This document shows, piece after piece, positions 54,009-62,467 of a stretch of 64,000 nt of DNA. The position numbers and the translations under genes were made by a program. The DNA comes from Larkinella sp051857545 (lineage in GTDB: Bacteria > Bacteroidota > Bacteroidia > Cytophagales > Spirosomataceae). The notes under the pieces are model-generated. The model worked only from the letters and a program-made list of their open reading frames with translations, was not told the origin of the DNA and did not search any database. The DNA lies in assembly GCF_051857545.1 (NCBI RefSeq), contig NZ_JBPZHB010000006.1, forward strand, positions 124,001-188,000, given 5' to 3'. Position 1 is the stretch's first letter, and each line of letters starts with the position of its first letter.

Positions 54009-54407
54009 ATGGAAATCTCCGCTTCCATAAAAAACACCTTCCAGCAGCATGCGGTGGTCGTGCAAACCAACGGCGACGCAAAAACCGTCCAGATTGCCTC
54101 AAAACCGTCGGGCTATGGATCGTCGCTCAACGGGGGCGAACTCCTCCTGCTGTCGCTGGCAACCTGCTTCTGCAATGACATCTACCGGGAAGCCGCCGAA
54201 CGAAACATCAGCGTGTCGGAAGTGGAGGTCGTCTGCACCGGCCGGTTCGGGGGCGTGGGCGAACCGGGCACCAACTTTCAATACAAAGCCCGGGTCGTCT
54301 CCGACGCTCCTTCGGATGAAATTGACGCGCTGATTAAACACACCGACCGCATTGCTGAAATCCACAATACCTTGCGGCACGGACTGAGCATCACGCTGGT
54401 TTCGTAA
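54009..54407 (+). CDS. OsmC-family protein (organic hydroperoxide/thiol peroxidase-like)
   Basis: 132 aa, the usual OsmC length. The block G-G-E-L-L-L-L-S-L-A-T-C-F-C-N-D-I has the conserved Cys of the family, and the two later strands V-E-V-V-C-T-G-R-F and A-R-V-V-S-D-A-P fit. A second Cys is in V-V-C-T-G, so both reactive cysteines may be present, although their exact spacing should be compared with Ohr. Likely cytoplasmic defence against hydroperoxides. Confidence 0.85.
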   Translation: MEISASIKNTFQQHAVVVQTNGDAKTVQIASKPSGYGSSLNGGELLLLSLATCFCNDIYREAAERNISVSEVEVVCTGRFGGVGEPGTNFQYKARVVSDAPSDEIDALIKHTDRIAEIHNTLRHGLSITLVS

Positions 54408-54483
54408 GCGCAAGTGAATGTTGGCGATGTGGATTTTTTGCACACATTTGCCGTGTTTTAACGCCCTTGCCTAAAAATACTGC

Positions 54484-54840
54484 ATGTTGGACCGACTCCA
54501 TAACCGCGGGCTCCGGATTGGTGGCATTCTGCTGTTGACGCTGCTGAGTGTCAGTTCAACCGGGTATCTGCGCCCGCCGATCACCCAGATCGGTCTGATC
54601 AAAATCGCCATTGCCCTGGTGTTCATGACCGTGATCTGGGAAATGAACCGGTTATGGATCGGAGTTTTTCTGAAGCGGTTTCCACACCGTTCGCAGGTCA
54701 TCAAACGCCTGGCGTGAACCGCACCGGCCTGCTTTATAACAACATGCGTTATCCTGATTCTGGTTAGCGGGATTTCGTCGTTCCTAGCGAAAACCCTCCC
54801 GCATTCTTTCGAATGGTGTCGGTATCTCCAATATTTTAAG
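54484..54840 (+). pseudogene. Possible remnant of a LytS-type sensor kinase N-terminus
   Basis: The ATG at 54484 opens 77 codons with two hydrophobic helices and the piece W-E-M-N-R-L-W-I-G-V-F-L-K-R-F-P-H, which resembles the membrane part of LytTR-linked histidine kinases in Bacteroidota. After the stop at 54717 another frame has a third helix (A-C-F-I-T-T-C-V-I-L-I-L-V-S-G). No kinase domain follows. It might instead be an intact two-helix small protein. 54840-55231 shows no gene. Confidence 0.35.
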
Positions 54841-55231
54841 TAAATATCAGATGTTGAATCAACCCCGCCCGACCGTACACGAAGAGAATGAACAATTTTT
54901 GGTCACGCTCCCCCTCATCGAACGGGATTCCTGAAGTTCTGATTTTCACTCTCTATTTCTGTCCTTCCATCCGCCTTAACCAACCATCCATCACCCCCGG
55001 CTTGCGTCCTGCCAATTTGTCTTGTTCCTTGCGATTCCTGAGATCAAAACCGGCTAGGATTGATTTTTGCAGTATTCTTAAAACATTGCCGTTGAATTTT
55101 TTATTATCCGTTAAATAGTCTTTCTCAAGCGCTAACCCCTTGATTCTATGAAACATCGCTACTTGTCACGCATCCGTATGTATTGAACCCGAGAAAAAAA
55201 TGGATGCCATTTAATTTTCATTTGTAATTTT

Positions 55232-55846
55232 ATGACGACGATGCCCGAAATTATGTCAGATACGCAACTCCAAGGGTATACAGACGAACAAAAGTACCAG
55301 GTCTTCAACAAGGAGTTCATGCCCCACATCGACTCCATGTACAACTTTGCCTTCCGCCTGACGATGGACGAAGATGACGCGAACGACCTGGTGCAGGATA
55401 CCTATTTAAAAGCTTTTCGATTTATCTCCTCCTTCGAACAGGGAACTAACGCGAAAGCGTGGTTGTTCCGCATTCTGAAGAACAGCTTCATCAACGATTA
55501 TCGCAAGAAAAGTAAAGAACCGGCGAAGGTTGATTATCAGGATGTAGAGACAACATACAATTCTGACGAAGCATCGGAAACCGAGCACACGACGGACCTT
55601 CGGTTCGAAACGGTGCAGGACATGATTGGTGACGAAGTGGCCTCCGCGCTCAACTCGCTGCCGGTCGATTTCCGGACGGTTATTATCCTCTGTGACATCG
55701 AAGGATTCACGTACGAGGAAATGGCCAAAATTCTGGATATTCCGATTGGAACAGTTCGCTCACGGTTACACCGTGCCCGGAATCTATTGAAAGACAAGCT
55801 GAAAGAATACGCAGCATCAATGGGTTACAACAAAAATGATGACTAA
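55232..55846 (+). CDS. ECF-type RNA polymerase sigma factor (SigW-like)
   Basis: 204 aa. Region 2 is complete: F-N-F-A-F-R-L-T-type core helix, then D-L-V-Q-D-T-Y-L-K-A-F-R-F and K-A-W-L-F-R-I-L-K-N. Region 4 is R-T-V-I-I-L-C-D-I-E-G-F-T-Y-E-E-M-A, ending G-T-V-R-S-R-L-H-R-A-R. The linker between regions is acidic. An in-frame ATG at 55253 could be the true start. It is followed after 147 bp by a small zinc-binding protein that probably acts as its anti-sigma factor. Confidence 0.92.
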   Translation: MTTMPEIMSDTQLQGYTDEQKYQVFNKEFMPHIDSMYNFAFRLTMDEDDANDLVQDTYLKAFRFISSFEQGTNAKAWLFRILKNSFINDYRKKSKEPAKVDYQDVETTYNSDEASETEHTTDLRFETVQDMIGDEVASALNSLPVDFRTVIILCDIEGFTYEEMAKILDIPIGTVRSRLHRARNLLKDKLKEYAASMGYNKNDD

Positions 55847-55993
55847 CTGAAACTTTTTGAGATAGATACTTGGTTGTTATGTCAAGTTACATATTGTAGA
55901 ACTATTTTTGGAATAAATTAAACATTTCCAATGTCAGGCACATTGCATTCGTCGACTACGGTTGGTGTAGAGGGTAGGCAGGCGACCGCCCCC

Positions 55994-56230
55994 ATGAAGG
56001 AAAGCTGCGAACATCAGGCCGAGTGCCTGAAACGGATTCAGTCGATTCTGGACGGTGGGGCTACCGAAGAAGAAAAAGAACATTTCAAGCAGCATATCGA
56101 TATCTGCAAACCATGCATCGATATGTACCACCTTGAAAAGTGTATTAAAGAAGCCTTACAGGGCAAAGTTGAAAAGAAGTGCTGCCCCGACAAGATTGCG
56201 GCAGCGATTCGATCCGAAATCACTAAATAA
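55994..56230 (+). CDS. Zinc-finger anti-sigma-like protein (ZAS-type)
   Basis: 78 aa from ATG at 55994; an in-frame ATG at 55931 adds 21 poorly conserved residues. The core is H-F-K-Q-H-I-D-I-C-K-P-C, an H-x3-H-x3-C-x2-C-type motif that holds Zn2+ and can release the sigma factor when oxidised. Two more Cys are near the C-terminus (K-K-C-C-P). It directly follows the sigma gene and precedes gmk by 6 bp. Confidence 0.8.
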   Translation: MKESCEHQAECLKRIQSILDGGATEEEKEHFKQHIDICKPCIDMYHLEKCIKEALQGKVEKKCCPDKIAAAIRSEITK

Positions 56231-56236
56231 GCGGCA

Positions 56237-56836
56237 TTGGACGGCAAACTGATTATTTTTTCGGCACCCTCCGGTTCAGGTAAAACCACCATTGTCAGGC
56301 ACTTATTAGCCACAAACCCGAATCTGGGTTTTTCAATCTCCGCCTGCACCCGTGACCGCCGGGGCCGCGCAGAACAAAACGGCAAAGACTATTACTTTCT
56401 GACTCCCGAAGATTTTAAGGAAAAAATTGACAACGACGAATTCGTCGAGTGGGAAGAAGTGTATGTCGGTGCCTTCTACGGAACGCTCAAATCCGAGATC
56501 GAACGCGTCTGGAGTAACGGAAAGCACGTTTTGTTCGATGTCGACGTTCAGGGCGGGTTGAAACTCAAGAAATACTACGGAGACAAAGCCCTGGCCATTT
56601 TTGTGAAAGTACCGGATGAGGAAACCCTGAAACAACGCTTGCTGGACCGCGGTACCGAAACCGACGACAGCCTGTCAAAACGGCTGTTTAAGGTCCACTT
56701 CGAAATGAGCTTTCAGGATCAGTTCGACGTTATTCTGGTGAACGACGACCTGGAAACAACCCTGGAAAAAGCACAGAAACTGACGGATAATTTCCTGAAC
56801 GAGAACATCATTCCGGAAAAAGCTACTGTCGTATAA
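56237..56836 (+). CDS. gmk: Guanylate kinase
   Basis: 199 aa. The P-loop is S-A-P-S-G-S-G-K-T-T (9-18), then S-A-C-T-R-D-R-R-G, the GMP-binding D-Y-Y-F-L and G-A-F-Y-G-T, and D-V-D-V-Q-G. The start must be TTG at 56237: a stop lies just upstream in frame and no ATG occurs before the P-loop. It converts GMP and ATP to GDP and ADP. It follows the anti-sigma gene by 6 bp and precedes nadD by 36 bp, so it may share their transcript. Confidence 0.95.
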   Translation: MDGKLIIFSAPSGSGKTTIVRHLLATNPNLGFSISACTRDRRGRAEQNGKDYYFLTPEDFKEKIDNDEFVEWEEVYVGAFYGTLKSEIERVWSNGKHVLFDVDVQGGLKLKKYYGDKALAIFVKVPDEETLKQRLLDRGTETDDSLSKRLFKVHFEMSFQDQFDVILVNDDLETTLEKAQKLTDNFLNENIIPEKATVV

Positions 56837-56872
56837 TACGAACCGGATGGTAAGTCTGAACGCGGTCTGCTC

Positions 56873-57445
56873 ATGAAAATCGGCTTATTCTTCGGCTCTT
56901 TCAATCCCGTACACATTGGCCATCTGATCATCGCCAACACCATGGCGACCACCACCGATCTCGAACAGGTATGGTTTGTGGTTTCTCCCCAAAATCCGTT
57001 TAAAAAGAACAAAAGCCTGCTCCACGAGTTCGACCGCATTGATCTGGTGGAGCGGGCTATTGCCGACAATTCGAAACTGAAAGCGACGGACATCGAATTC
57101 TCCATGCCCCGCCCCAGTTTCACGATCGACACGCTGATCCGGCTGCAGGAAAAATACCCGCAGCACGCGTTTAAACTCATCATCGGGGGTGATAACCTGG
57201 CGCAGTTTCCGAATTGGAAGAACCACGAACAGATTCTGGAGTATTTTGGGCTGTACGTCTACCCGCGCCCGAACAGCGAACCCAGTCCGCTGGAACAGCA
57301 CCCGAATGTGCGGTTTGTCCAGGCGCCCCTGCTCGACATCTCCGCCACCTTCATCCGCGATTCCCTGAAAAATAACCGCTCGATTCGCTATCTGGTCCCG
57401 GACGTAGTGGGCGAGATTATTGAACGGAAGAAGTTTTATTTTTGA
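56873..57445 (+). CDS. nadD: Nicotinate-nucleotide adenylyltransferase
   Basis: 190 aa. The nucleotidyl-transferase start is G-L-F-F-G-S-F-N-P-V-H-I-G-H-L (H-I-G-H is the catalytic H-x-G-H). The second signature, I-S-A-T-F-I-R, holds the ISSTxxR-type motif with T in place of the second S. A middle G-G-D-N-L block is also right. It makes deamido-NAD from nicotinate mononucleotide and ATP. Confidence 0.95.
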   Translation: MKIGLFFGSFNPVHIGHLIIANTMATTTDLEQVWFVVSPQNPFKKNKSLLHEFDRIDLVERAIADNSKLKATDIEFSMPRPSFTIDTLIRLQEKYPQHAFKLIIGGDNLAQFPNWKNHEQILEYFGLYVYPRPNSEPSPLEQHPNVRFVQAPLLDISATFIRDSLKNNRSIRYLVPDVVGEIIERKKFYF

Positions 57446-57540
57446 AGGTGTAGAGTTATTTGGCTAAAGCAGAGGTTTTCATAAGCTTAAGAAACCGCTA
57501 TTTTTGCCTATCACTTCCATTTTTTAAATTAATACCAAAG

Positions 57541-58305
57541 TTATCTAAGAGCTAAAATAACTTCACAGTCAAAATAGAGCCTTGATAAATAAGTTAATAA
57601 TGCTAGATTTTTGGGGAGATCATACAATCGATTAAGTAAACTGTCTTTTTCTATACGATCACTAATTATTCCAAGCATTTGTCTACTTATTCGTTCAATT
57701 TTTGTATCTATCATTTCATATTCTTGCTCTAATTTATTTAACATATCTGCGAGAAATTTTTCAGAATACCCAATCTCTTCTATAGTTTTTGGCTCTTTCG
57801 AAAATAAATAACCAAGGCTTTTATGCTGCTCTAATGAAATATGATGTTCGTCATCGTCAGGTAAATTGCCTATTGTGTTTGGCTTAATAAAAATTGAGTT
57901 ACTTATAACTGCTCTATTTGAATAATGCAGATTTATTTCTGACTGAGTAGTAAAAAACGGAGCAACATAATATACTTCATTATTACCGTCATCAAGCGAC
58001 AAAAGCATATTATGTTGTTGACTAAGCTTCAAAGGCATAATATGGATTCTAAAGAAAGGAGTTGAAAAGAGCGAATGATCTTTAATTTCAAAAGAACTCT
58101 TTTTCACCATTTTATGGGAAAGCTTAAATTGTAAAAAAAGAGGAAAACCAATGCGGTTTATTTTCAAGTCATAACCACCGCCTGGGCTACCTTCTTGTAA
58201 TAGCGAAGGAAAAATTGGAGCACCATCTATTAAATGTCTTTGATGCCGTATAATTTCTTCAGTTATAGCATAACCGAAAGAAAACTCTGAAATAAAAGGC
58301 CTCAT
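57541..58305 (-). CDS. AT-rich orphan gene, unknown; possible PD-(D/E)xK-like nuclease fold
   Basis: 254 aa at about 33% GC, against about 53% for its neighbours. No family was recognised. Residues G-G-G-Y-D-L-K-I (Asp46) followed by F-L-Q-F-K-L (Gln59-x-Lys61) recall the D...(E/Q)xK pattern of nuclease-like folds such as DUF4365/Mrr, with Glu17/18 upstream. Later parts have H-Q...D-D-D-E-H-H-I-S and a coiled-coil tail (about 180-220). There is no signal or membrane helix. It lies alone between nadD and an ordinary lipoprotein gene, so it was probably transferred in. The nuclease idea is tentative. Confidence 0.6.
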   Translation of the reverse strand: MRPFISEFSFGYAITEEIIRHQRHLIDGAPIFPSLLQEGSPGGGYDLKINRIGFPLFLQFKLSHKMVKKSSFEIKDHSLFSTPFFRIHIMPLKLSQQHNMLLSLDDGNNEVYYVAPFFTTQSEINLHYSNRAVISNSIFIKPNTIGNLPDDDEHHISLEQHKSLGYLFSKEPKTIEEIGYSEKFLADMLNKLEQEYEMIDTKIERISRQMLGIISDRIEKDSLLNRLYDLPKNLALLTYLSRLYFDCEVILALR

Positions 58306-58338
58306 TTAATATAAGTTGTCAAAATATTTCTATTCAAG

Positions 58339-58773
58339 TCAGGGTCGCCCCCGCTGAAACGTAATCTCCGTCACCAACCCAATTGCACTGATTCGCAACG
58401 CCACCGAGCGGCTGTCGGTTTTCACCTTCGGGTCCTCGCAGTGTACGCCTTTTTCGAGAAAGTAAATGTAGAATTTCTGGTTGCGGTCGTCCAGTTGCTC
58501 ACTGTCTGGGCGGCCCAGAATCTGGCCAATTTCATTCGAGGATTTTCCTTTCAATTCCTGCCGAACGGTTTTGAAATCATCGACCAGTGTGGCTCTAACG
58601 CCGTTGCAACCACCCCGATCCGTCCGCCATTTGACCAGATCCAGCTTACCAAGCTGATCCGGCGGAGGAGAGCAGCTTGCTAGAAGGAACAAAGCACCCG
58701 GAAGGATGAACAGCCGAAGAAAAAACCGCCGACCCTTCCTGAAATCAAATGCGGTTAACGGTTCATTGTTCAT
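58339..58773 (-). CDS. Small lipoprotein, BamE/SmpA-like
   Basis: 144 aa. The long N-terminus ends in a lipobox L-L-A-S-C. The mature part has a helix-turn K-S-S-N-E-I-G-Q-I-L-G-R-P-D-S-E-Q and a strand K-F-Y-I-Y-F-L, like the BamE-type fold (G-x-P motif). It may sit on the inner face of the outer membrane. It overlaps the M28 gene upstream by 11 bp and is probably cotranscribed with it. The BamE link rests on the G-R-P turn and size. Confidence 0.6.
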   Translation of the reverse strand: MNNEPLTAFDFRKGRRFFLRLFILPGALFLLASCSPPPDQLGKLDLVKWRTDRGGCNGVRATLVDDFKTVRQELKGKSSNEIGQILGRPDSEQLDDRNQKFYIYFLEKGVHCEDPKVKTDSRSVALRISAIGLVTEITFQRGRP

Positions 58774-59761
58774 TGTATAGCGTTTGCAGCAATACCTGGC
58801 CGACGGCTTTGAGCGTGCCGCGGTCGATGTTGTCCATGTCGTCGTGGGCCGTGTGCCAGTCTTTGAAGAAACTTCCCGACTCCACTTTCAGGTGGATAAT
58901 ATCGATCATCGGAATTTTAGCGACTTTGTTGACCGGCAGGTGATCATCCGTAATGGCGGGACCCGATTGGCCCGTGTCGACAAAATACTGGTTGTAGCCC
59001 ATGCGGCTGGCCGTTTCCCACACTTTGTTGACCACCGTGGGCGCATACTGCATGGAATTGCCTTCTTTCAGGAACGTAGCGCCTTTGGCACCCACCATGT
59101 CGAGCAAAACGCCGTAATAAGCTGCATATCCCGGTTTATGCTTATTGGCTGCCCAATATTGTGACCCCAAGCAAAAACCGCCGTATTCGTCTTTTGCCTG
59201 CTCGGAATTGCCCCAGTCCTCGGCATCGAAGAAAATCAGATCGATACCCACGTCGGGTTTCACGCCGGATTGTTGAATGGTTCGGGCCATTTCGAGCAAA
59301 ACACCGACACCACTGGCGCCGTCGTTCGCTCCGATCACTGGTTTGGTCCGAGCCACGCTGTCCTGATCGGCAAACGGGCGGGAATCCCAGTGGGACGCCA
59401 GAACAATCCGCTTGGGTGCATTCGGGTTGATGCTGCCGATGATGTTGCGGGCGTTTAATTTGAGGTTGTCGTAGGTCGTCGCCGTGAAGTTCTGCACCGT
59501 GACCTCACAGCCGAATTGCTTCAGTTGAGCAATCAGGTAGTCTCCACAACGCCGGTGCGCATCGGTATTGGGTACCCGCGGCCCAAATGCCACCTGCTTC
59601 GCAACGTATGCGTAAGCCGAATCGGCATTGAACGCCGGGGCCGTAACCGTTTTGACTTCGGTGGCCTGGTTTTCCTGCTGATCCTGTTTTTTGCTTTTGC
59701 AGGAACTGACGGTGATTACCGCAGCCAGCCAAAAGAGAATGATTTTCCTGTTTAGGCGCAT
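58763..59761 (-). CDS. M28-family zinc peptidase / glutaminyl-cyclase-like lipoprotein
   Basis: 332 aa. The lipobox is V-S-S-C (Cys21). Zinc residues are in S-H-W-D-S-R-P (His and Asp), G-A-N-D-G-A-S-G (bridging Asp), D-A-E-D-W-G (Glu/Asp) and a late H. The W-D-S-R-P and D-A-E-D-W-G versions fit the glutaminyl-peptide cyclotransferase branch of M28. It may cyclise N-terminal Gln of exported proteins. Its start lies 20 bp before the end of cysS on the same strand. Confidence 0.88.
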   Translation of the reverse strand: MRLNRKIILFWLAAVITVSSCKSKKQDQQENQATEVKTVTAPAFNADSAYAYVAKQVAFGPRVPNTDAHRRCGDYLIAQLKQFGCEVTVQNFTATTYDNLKLNARNIIGSINPNAPKRIVLASHWDSRPFADQDSVARTKPVIGANDGASGVGVLLEMARTIQQSGVKPDVGIDLIFFDAEDWGNSEQAKDEYGGFCLGSQYWAANKHKPGYAAYYGVLLDMVGAKGATFLKEGNSMQYAPTVVNKVWETASRMGYNQYFVDTGQSGPAITDDHLPVNKVAKIPMIDIIHLKVESGSFFKDWHTAHDDMDNIDRGTLKAVGQVLLQTLYNEQ

Positions 59762-59781
59762 ATTTTACCGATAAGGTTTGA

Positions 59782-61281
59782 CTACTCTTCGTAAGCCCAG
59801 TCGATCCGGTGCTTCATATCTTTGATGGCCAGCCCCTGCGCCTTGAAATAGGAACGGACCTGATCCACTTTATCGTATTGCTTCTGGTCTTTATACTCCC
59901 GGTATAACGTCAACATACCGTCCAATACCGCCTGGCTCCCGGTTTTTTCTTCGGTTAATCCCAAAACGCCTTCCATGAACTGGATGAACGAGTCTTTCAA
60001 TTCCGTAAAAATTTCCTCTCCCAAAGCCGCCGACTGAAGCTGGTTTGCATACAGCATATTGACGTATTTCAGCAACGCAAACAACTGGGCAATGCCCACC
60101 GCCGTGTTCAGATCATCGTTCAGCGCACCATAAAAATCGCCGATGGCTTTGCGAATTTCCTGCTGTTTTTTCTCATCGGTCAATACGTCGTCGGCAGCGG
60201 TATAAGTCAATGTCTTCGCGATCCGCAACCCGTTCGCCAGCCGTTTGTAGCCTTTCTGAGCCGCTTTGAGAGCTTCGTTCGAAAAGTCGAGCGTGCTCCG
60301 GTAATGCGATTGCAGCATAAAAAAACGCACTGTCATCGGGCTGTAGGGCTGTTCGAGCAGGTGGTGCGTTCCAGTCACCAGTTCCGACGGCAGAAAGGAG
60401 TTGCCCAGCGACTTCGACATTTTCTGTCCGTTCACCGTCAGCATATTGGAGTGCATCCAATAACGCGCCGGTTCTTCGCCATAAATGCTTTGCCCCTGCG
60501 CCACCTCGCATTCGTGGTGCGGAAATTTCAAATCCATTCCACCCCCGTGAATATCGAACTGTTTCCCCAGGTATTTGGTACTCATGCAGGTACATTCCAA
60601 ATGCCAGCCCGGAAAACCGTTGCTCCAAGGCGACGGCCACCGCATCAGGTGTTCGGGGGCGGCTCTTTTCCAGAGGGCAAAATCCAGCGGATTCCGTTTT
60701 TCCGACTGACCGTCCAGATCACGCGTTTCGTTCAGCAGGTCGTCCAGAATACGCCCGGATAGCTTTCCGTAGTTGCCGCCCTGCTGGTTGTATTGCAAAA
60801 TATCGAAATAAACCGAGCCATTCGATTCGTAGGCCAGCCCTTTGTCGATCAACACCCGGACGGCTTCGATCTGCTCGACCATATGACCCGTTGCGGTGGG
60901 TTCGATGCTGGGCGACAACAGATTGAACATCTCCGTTACCGAATGAAAATCGTTCGTGTAGCGCTGTACAATTTCCATCGGTTCGATCTTCTCCAGTTTC
61001 GCCATCCGCCCGATCTTATCTTCGCCATCGTCGCCGTCGCCCACCAGGTGGCCCACGTCCGTAATATTCCGCACATACCGAACTTTGTAGCCAATGTGCG
61101 TTAAATACCGAAACAGCGTATCGAAAGTCAGAAACGTGCGGACGTTGCCCAAATGCACGTAGTTATAAACCGTTGGCCCACAAACGTACAAGCCCACGTA
61201 AGGCGCGGCAATCGGTACAAACAGGTCTTTCCGGCGGGTGAGCGTATTGTATAACTTTAGCGGCTGTGTCGGTGTTGTCAT
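59782..61281 (-). CDS. cysS: Cysteinyl-tRNA synthetase
   Basis: 499 aa, normal length. It has the H-I-G-H-like signature (Y-V-H-L-G-N-V-R), zinc residues in the L-E-C-T-C region and the downstream H-H, H-E-C segment, and the K-M-S-K-S loop (N-G-Q-K-M-S-K-S-L-G-N). The C-terminal helical domain follows. It charges tRNA-Cys. Downstream of it on the same strand lie the M28 peptidase and the small lipoprotein. Confidence 0.97.
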   Translation of the reverse strand: MTTPTQPLKLYNTLTRRKDLFVPIAAPYVGLYVCGPTVYNYVHLGNVRTFLTFDTLFRYLTHIGYKVRYVRNITDVGHLVGDGDDGEDKIGRMAKLEKIEPMEIVQRYTNDFHSVTEMFNLLSPSIEPTATGHMVEQIEAVRVLIDKGLAYESNGSVYFDILQYNQQGGNYGKLSGRILDDLLNETRDLDGQSEKRNPLDFALWKRAAPEHLMRWPSPWSNGFPGWHLECTCMSTKYLGKQFDIHGGGMDLKFPHHECEVAQGQSIYGEEPARYWMHSNMLTVNGQKMSKSLGNSFLPSELVTGTHHLLEQPYSPMTVRFFMLQSHYRSTLDFSNEALKAAQKGYKRLANGLRIAKTLTYTAADDVLTDEKKQQEIRKAIGDFYGALNDDLNTAVGIAQLFALLKYVNMLYANQLQSAALGEEIFTELKDSFIQFMEGVLGLTEEKTGSQAVLDGMLTLYREYKDQKQYDKVDQVRSYFKAQGLAIKDMKHRIDWAYEE

Positions 61282-61468
61282 TCTTCAATCGGTCGATCCG
61301 ACCCTACGGTTTTCTTCGACCACAAATCTACACAATGTTCGTCGGAAGTCAGCGCGTTGTGACGAGTGGCAAATGGCGTAGTTTTCCTATCTTCGCAACA
61401 TTCTGGGGCTGGCAGTCAGCCTTCTGTTCGTTCAACAAGTTAGTTTACACTGTATTTATCCAATCAGC

Positions 61469-62386
61469 ATGAGTTTGTTAACCGTTGGTTCAGTGGCTTT
61501 CGATGCGCTGGAAACGCCTTTTGGCAAAACCGATAAAATCATCGGAGGAGCCGCCACGTACATTACGCTGTCAGCATCGTATTTTACGAATGAAAACAAC
61601 CTGGTAGCCGTCGTCGGCGACGATTTCCCGCAGGAGATGATCGACATCCTCGAAAGCCACGGCGTCGATACCACCGGGCTGGAAATCCGGCAGGGCGAAA
61701 AAACGTTCTTCTGGTCGGGGAAATACCACAACGACATGAATACGCGGGATACAATCGATGTTCAGTTGAATGTGATGGAAAATTTTGACCCGGTTATTCC
61801 CGAAGCTTACGGCAACTGCGAATTTCTGATGCTGGGCAACACCGCCCCAGCCATTCAAAAACTGGTCATCGAACGGCTTCCGAACCGCCCGAAACTGATC
61901 ATGCTCGACACCATGAATTTCTGGATGAACATCGCCTGGGACGACCTCATGGAAGTGATCAAACTGGTGGATGTGCTGACGGTGAACGACGAGGAAGCCC
62001 GCCAGTTGTCCGGCGAATATTCCCTGGTGAAAGCGGCTGCCAAAATTGGTGCGATGGGACCCAAAACCGTGATTATCAAGAAAGGCGAACACGGCGCGCT
62101 GCTGTTCCACGGTGGCCACATCTTTTTTGCGCCCGCGCTGCCCCTCGAAGAAGTCTTTGATCCAACCGGTGCGGGTGATACGTTTGCGGGCGGTTTTATT
62201 GGCTATCTGGCCAGCACTGGCGATGTATCGTTCAACAACATGAAACGCGGTATTATTTACGGTTCTGCGATGGCGTCGTTCTGCGTCGAAAAATTCGGTG
62301 CCGAACGGCTCTTTAATTTAACAACAGATGAGATCAACGAGCGCGTAGCGAAGTTTGTGGAGTTATCGGCGTTTGAAATTCAGTAG
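61469..62386 (+). CDS. PfkB-family carbohydrate kinase
   Basis: 305 aa. The N-terminal G-S-V-A-F-D and G-G-A-A-T-Y-I-T give the PfkB substrate side. The second signature is D-P-T-G-A-G-D-T-F-A-G-G-F (about 231-243), with the catalytic Asp in G-A-G-D. Likely phosphorylates a sugar or nucleoside; the substrate is not clear. Divergent from cysS and convergent with the M16 gene, with the palindromic repeat exactly between. Confidence 0.9.
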   Translation: MSLLTVGSVAFDALETPFGKTDKIIGGAATYITLSASYFTNENNLVAVVGDDFPQEMIDILESHGVDTTGLEIRQGEKTFFWSGKYHNDMNTRDTIDVQLNVMENFDPVIPEAYGNCEFLMLGNTAPAIQKLVIERLPNRPKLIMLDTMNFWMNIAWDDLMEVIKLVDVLTVNDEEARQLSGEYSLVKAAAKIGAMGPKTVIIKKGEHGALLFHGGHIFFAPALPLEEVFDPTGAGDTFAGGFIGYLASTGDVSFNNMKRGIIYGSAMASFCVEKFGAERLFNLTTDEINERVAKFVELSAFEIQ

Positions 62387-62467
62387 GTACCCACGGACTT
62401 TAGTCCGTGAGATTCTAGCACGAGTCCAGGATGTGCCTGAATTTCACGGACTAAAGTCCGTGGGTAC
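62387..62467. repeat. Perfect palindromic repeat filling the gap between convergent genes
   Basis: 24-bp perfect arms at 62387-62410 and 62444-62467 enclose a 33-nt loop. Each arm is itself a palindrome around CACGGACTTTAGTCCGTG. The left arm begins directly after the kinase TAG; the last base of the right arm is part of the M16 TAG. Confidence 0.95.

Noticed and set aside
54953..55156. Minus-strand frame of 67 codons
   Set aside because: No signal, motif or supporting context; length is within chance expectation.
45285..55231. Integrated element bounded by a tRNA-derived att repeat
   Set aside because: No copy of the tRNA 3' end was found to the right, and no integrase gene is present, so island borders are not claimed.
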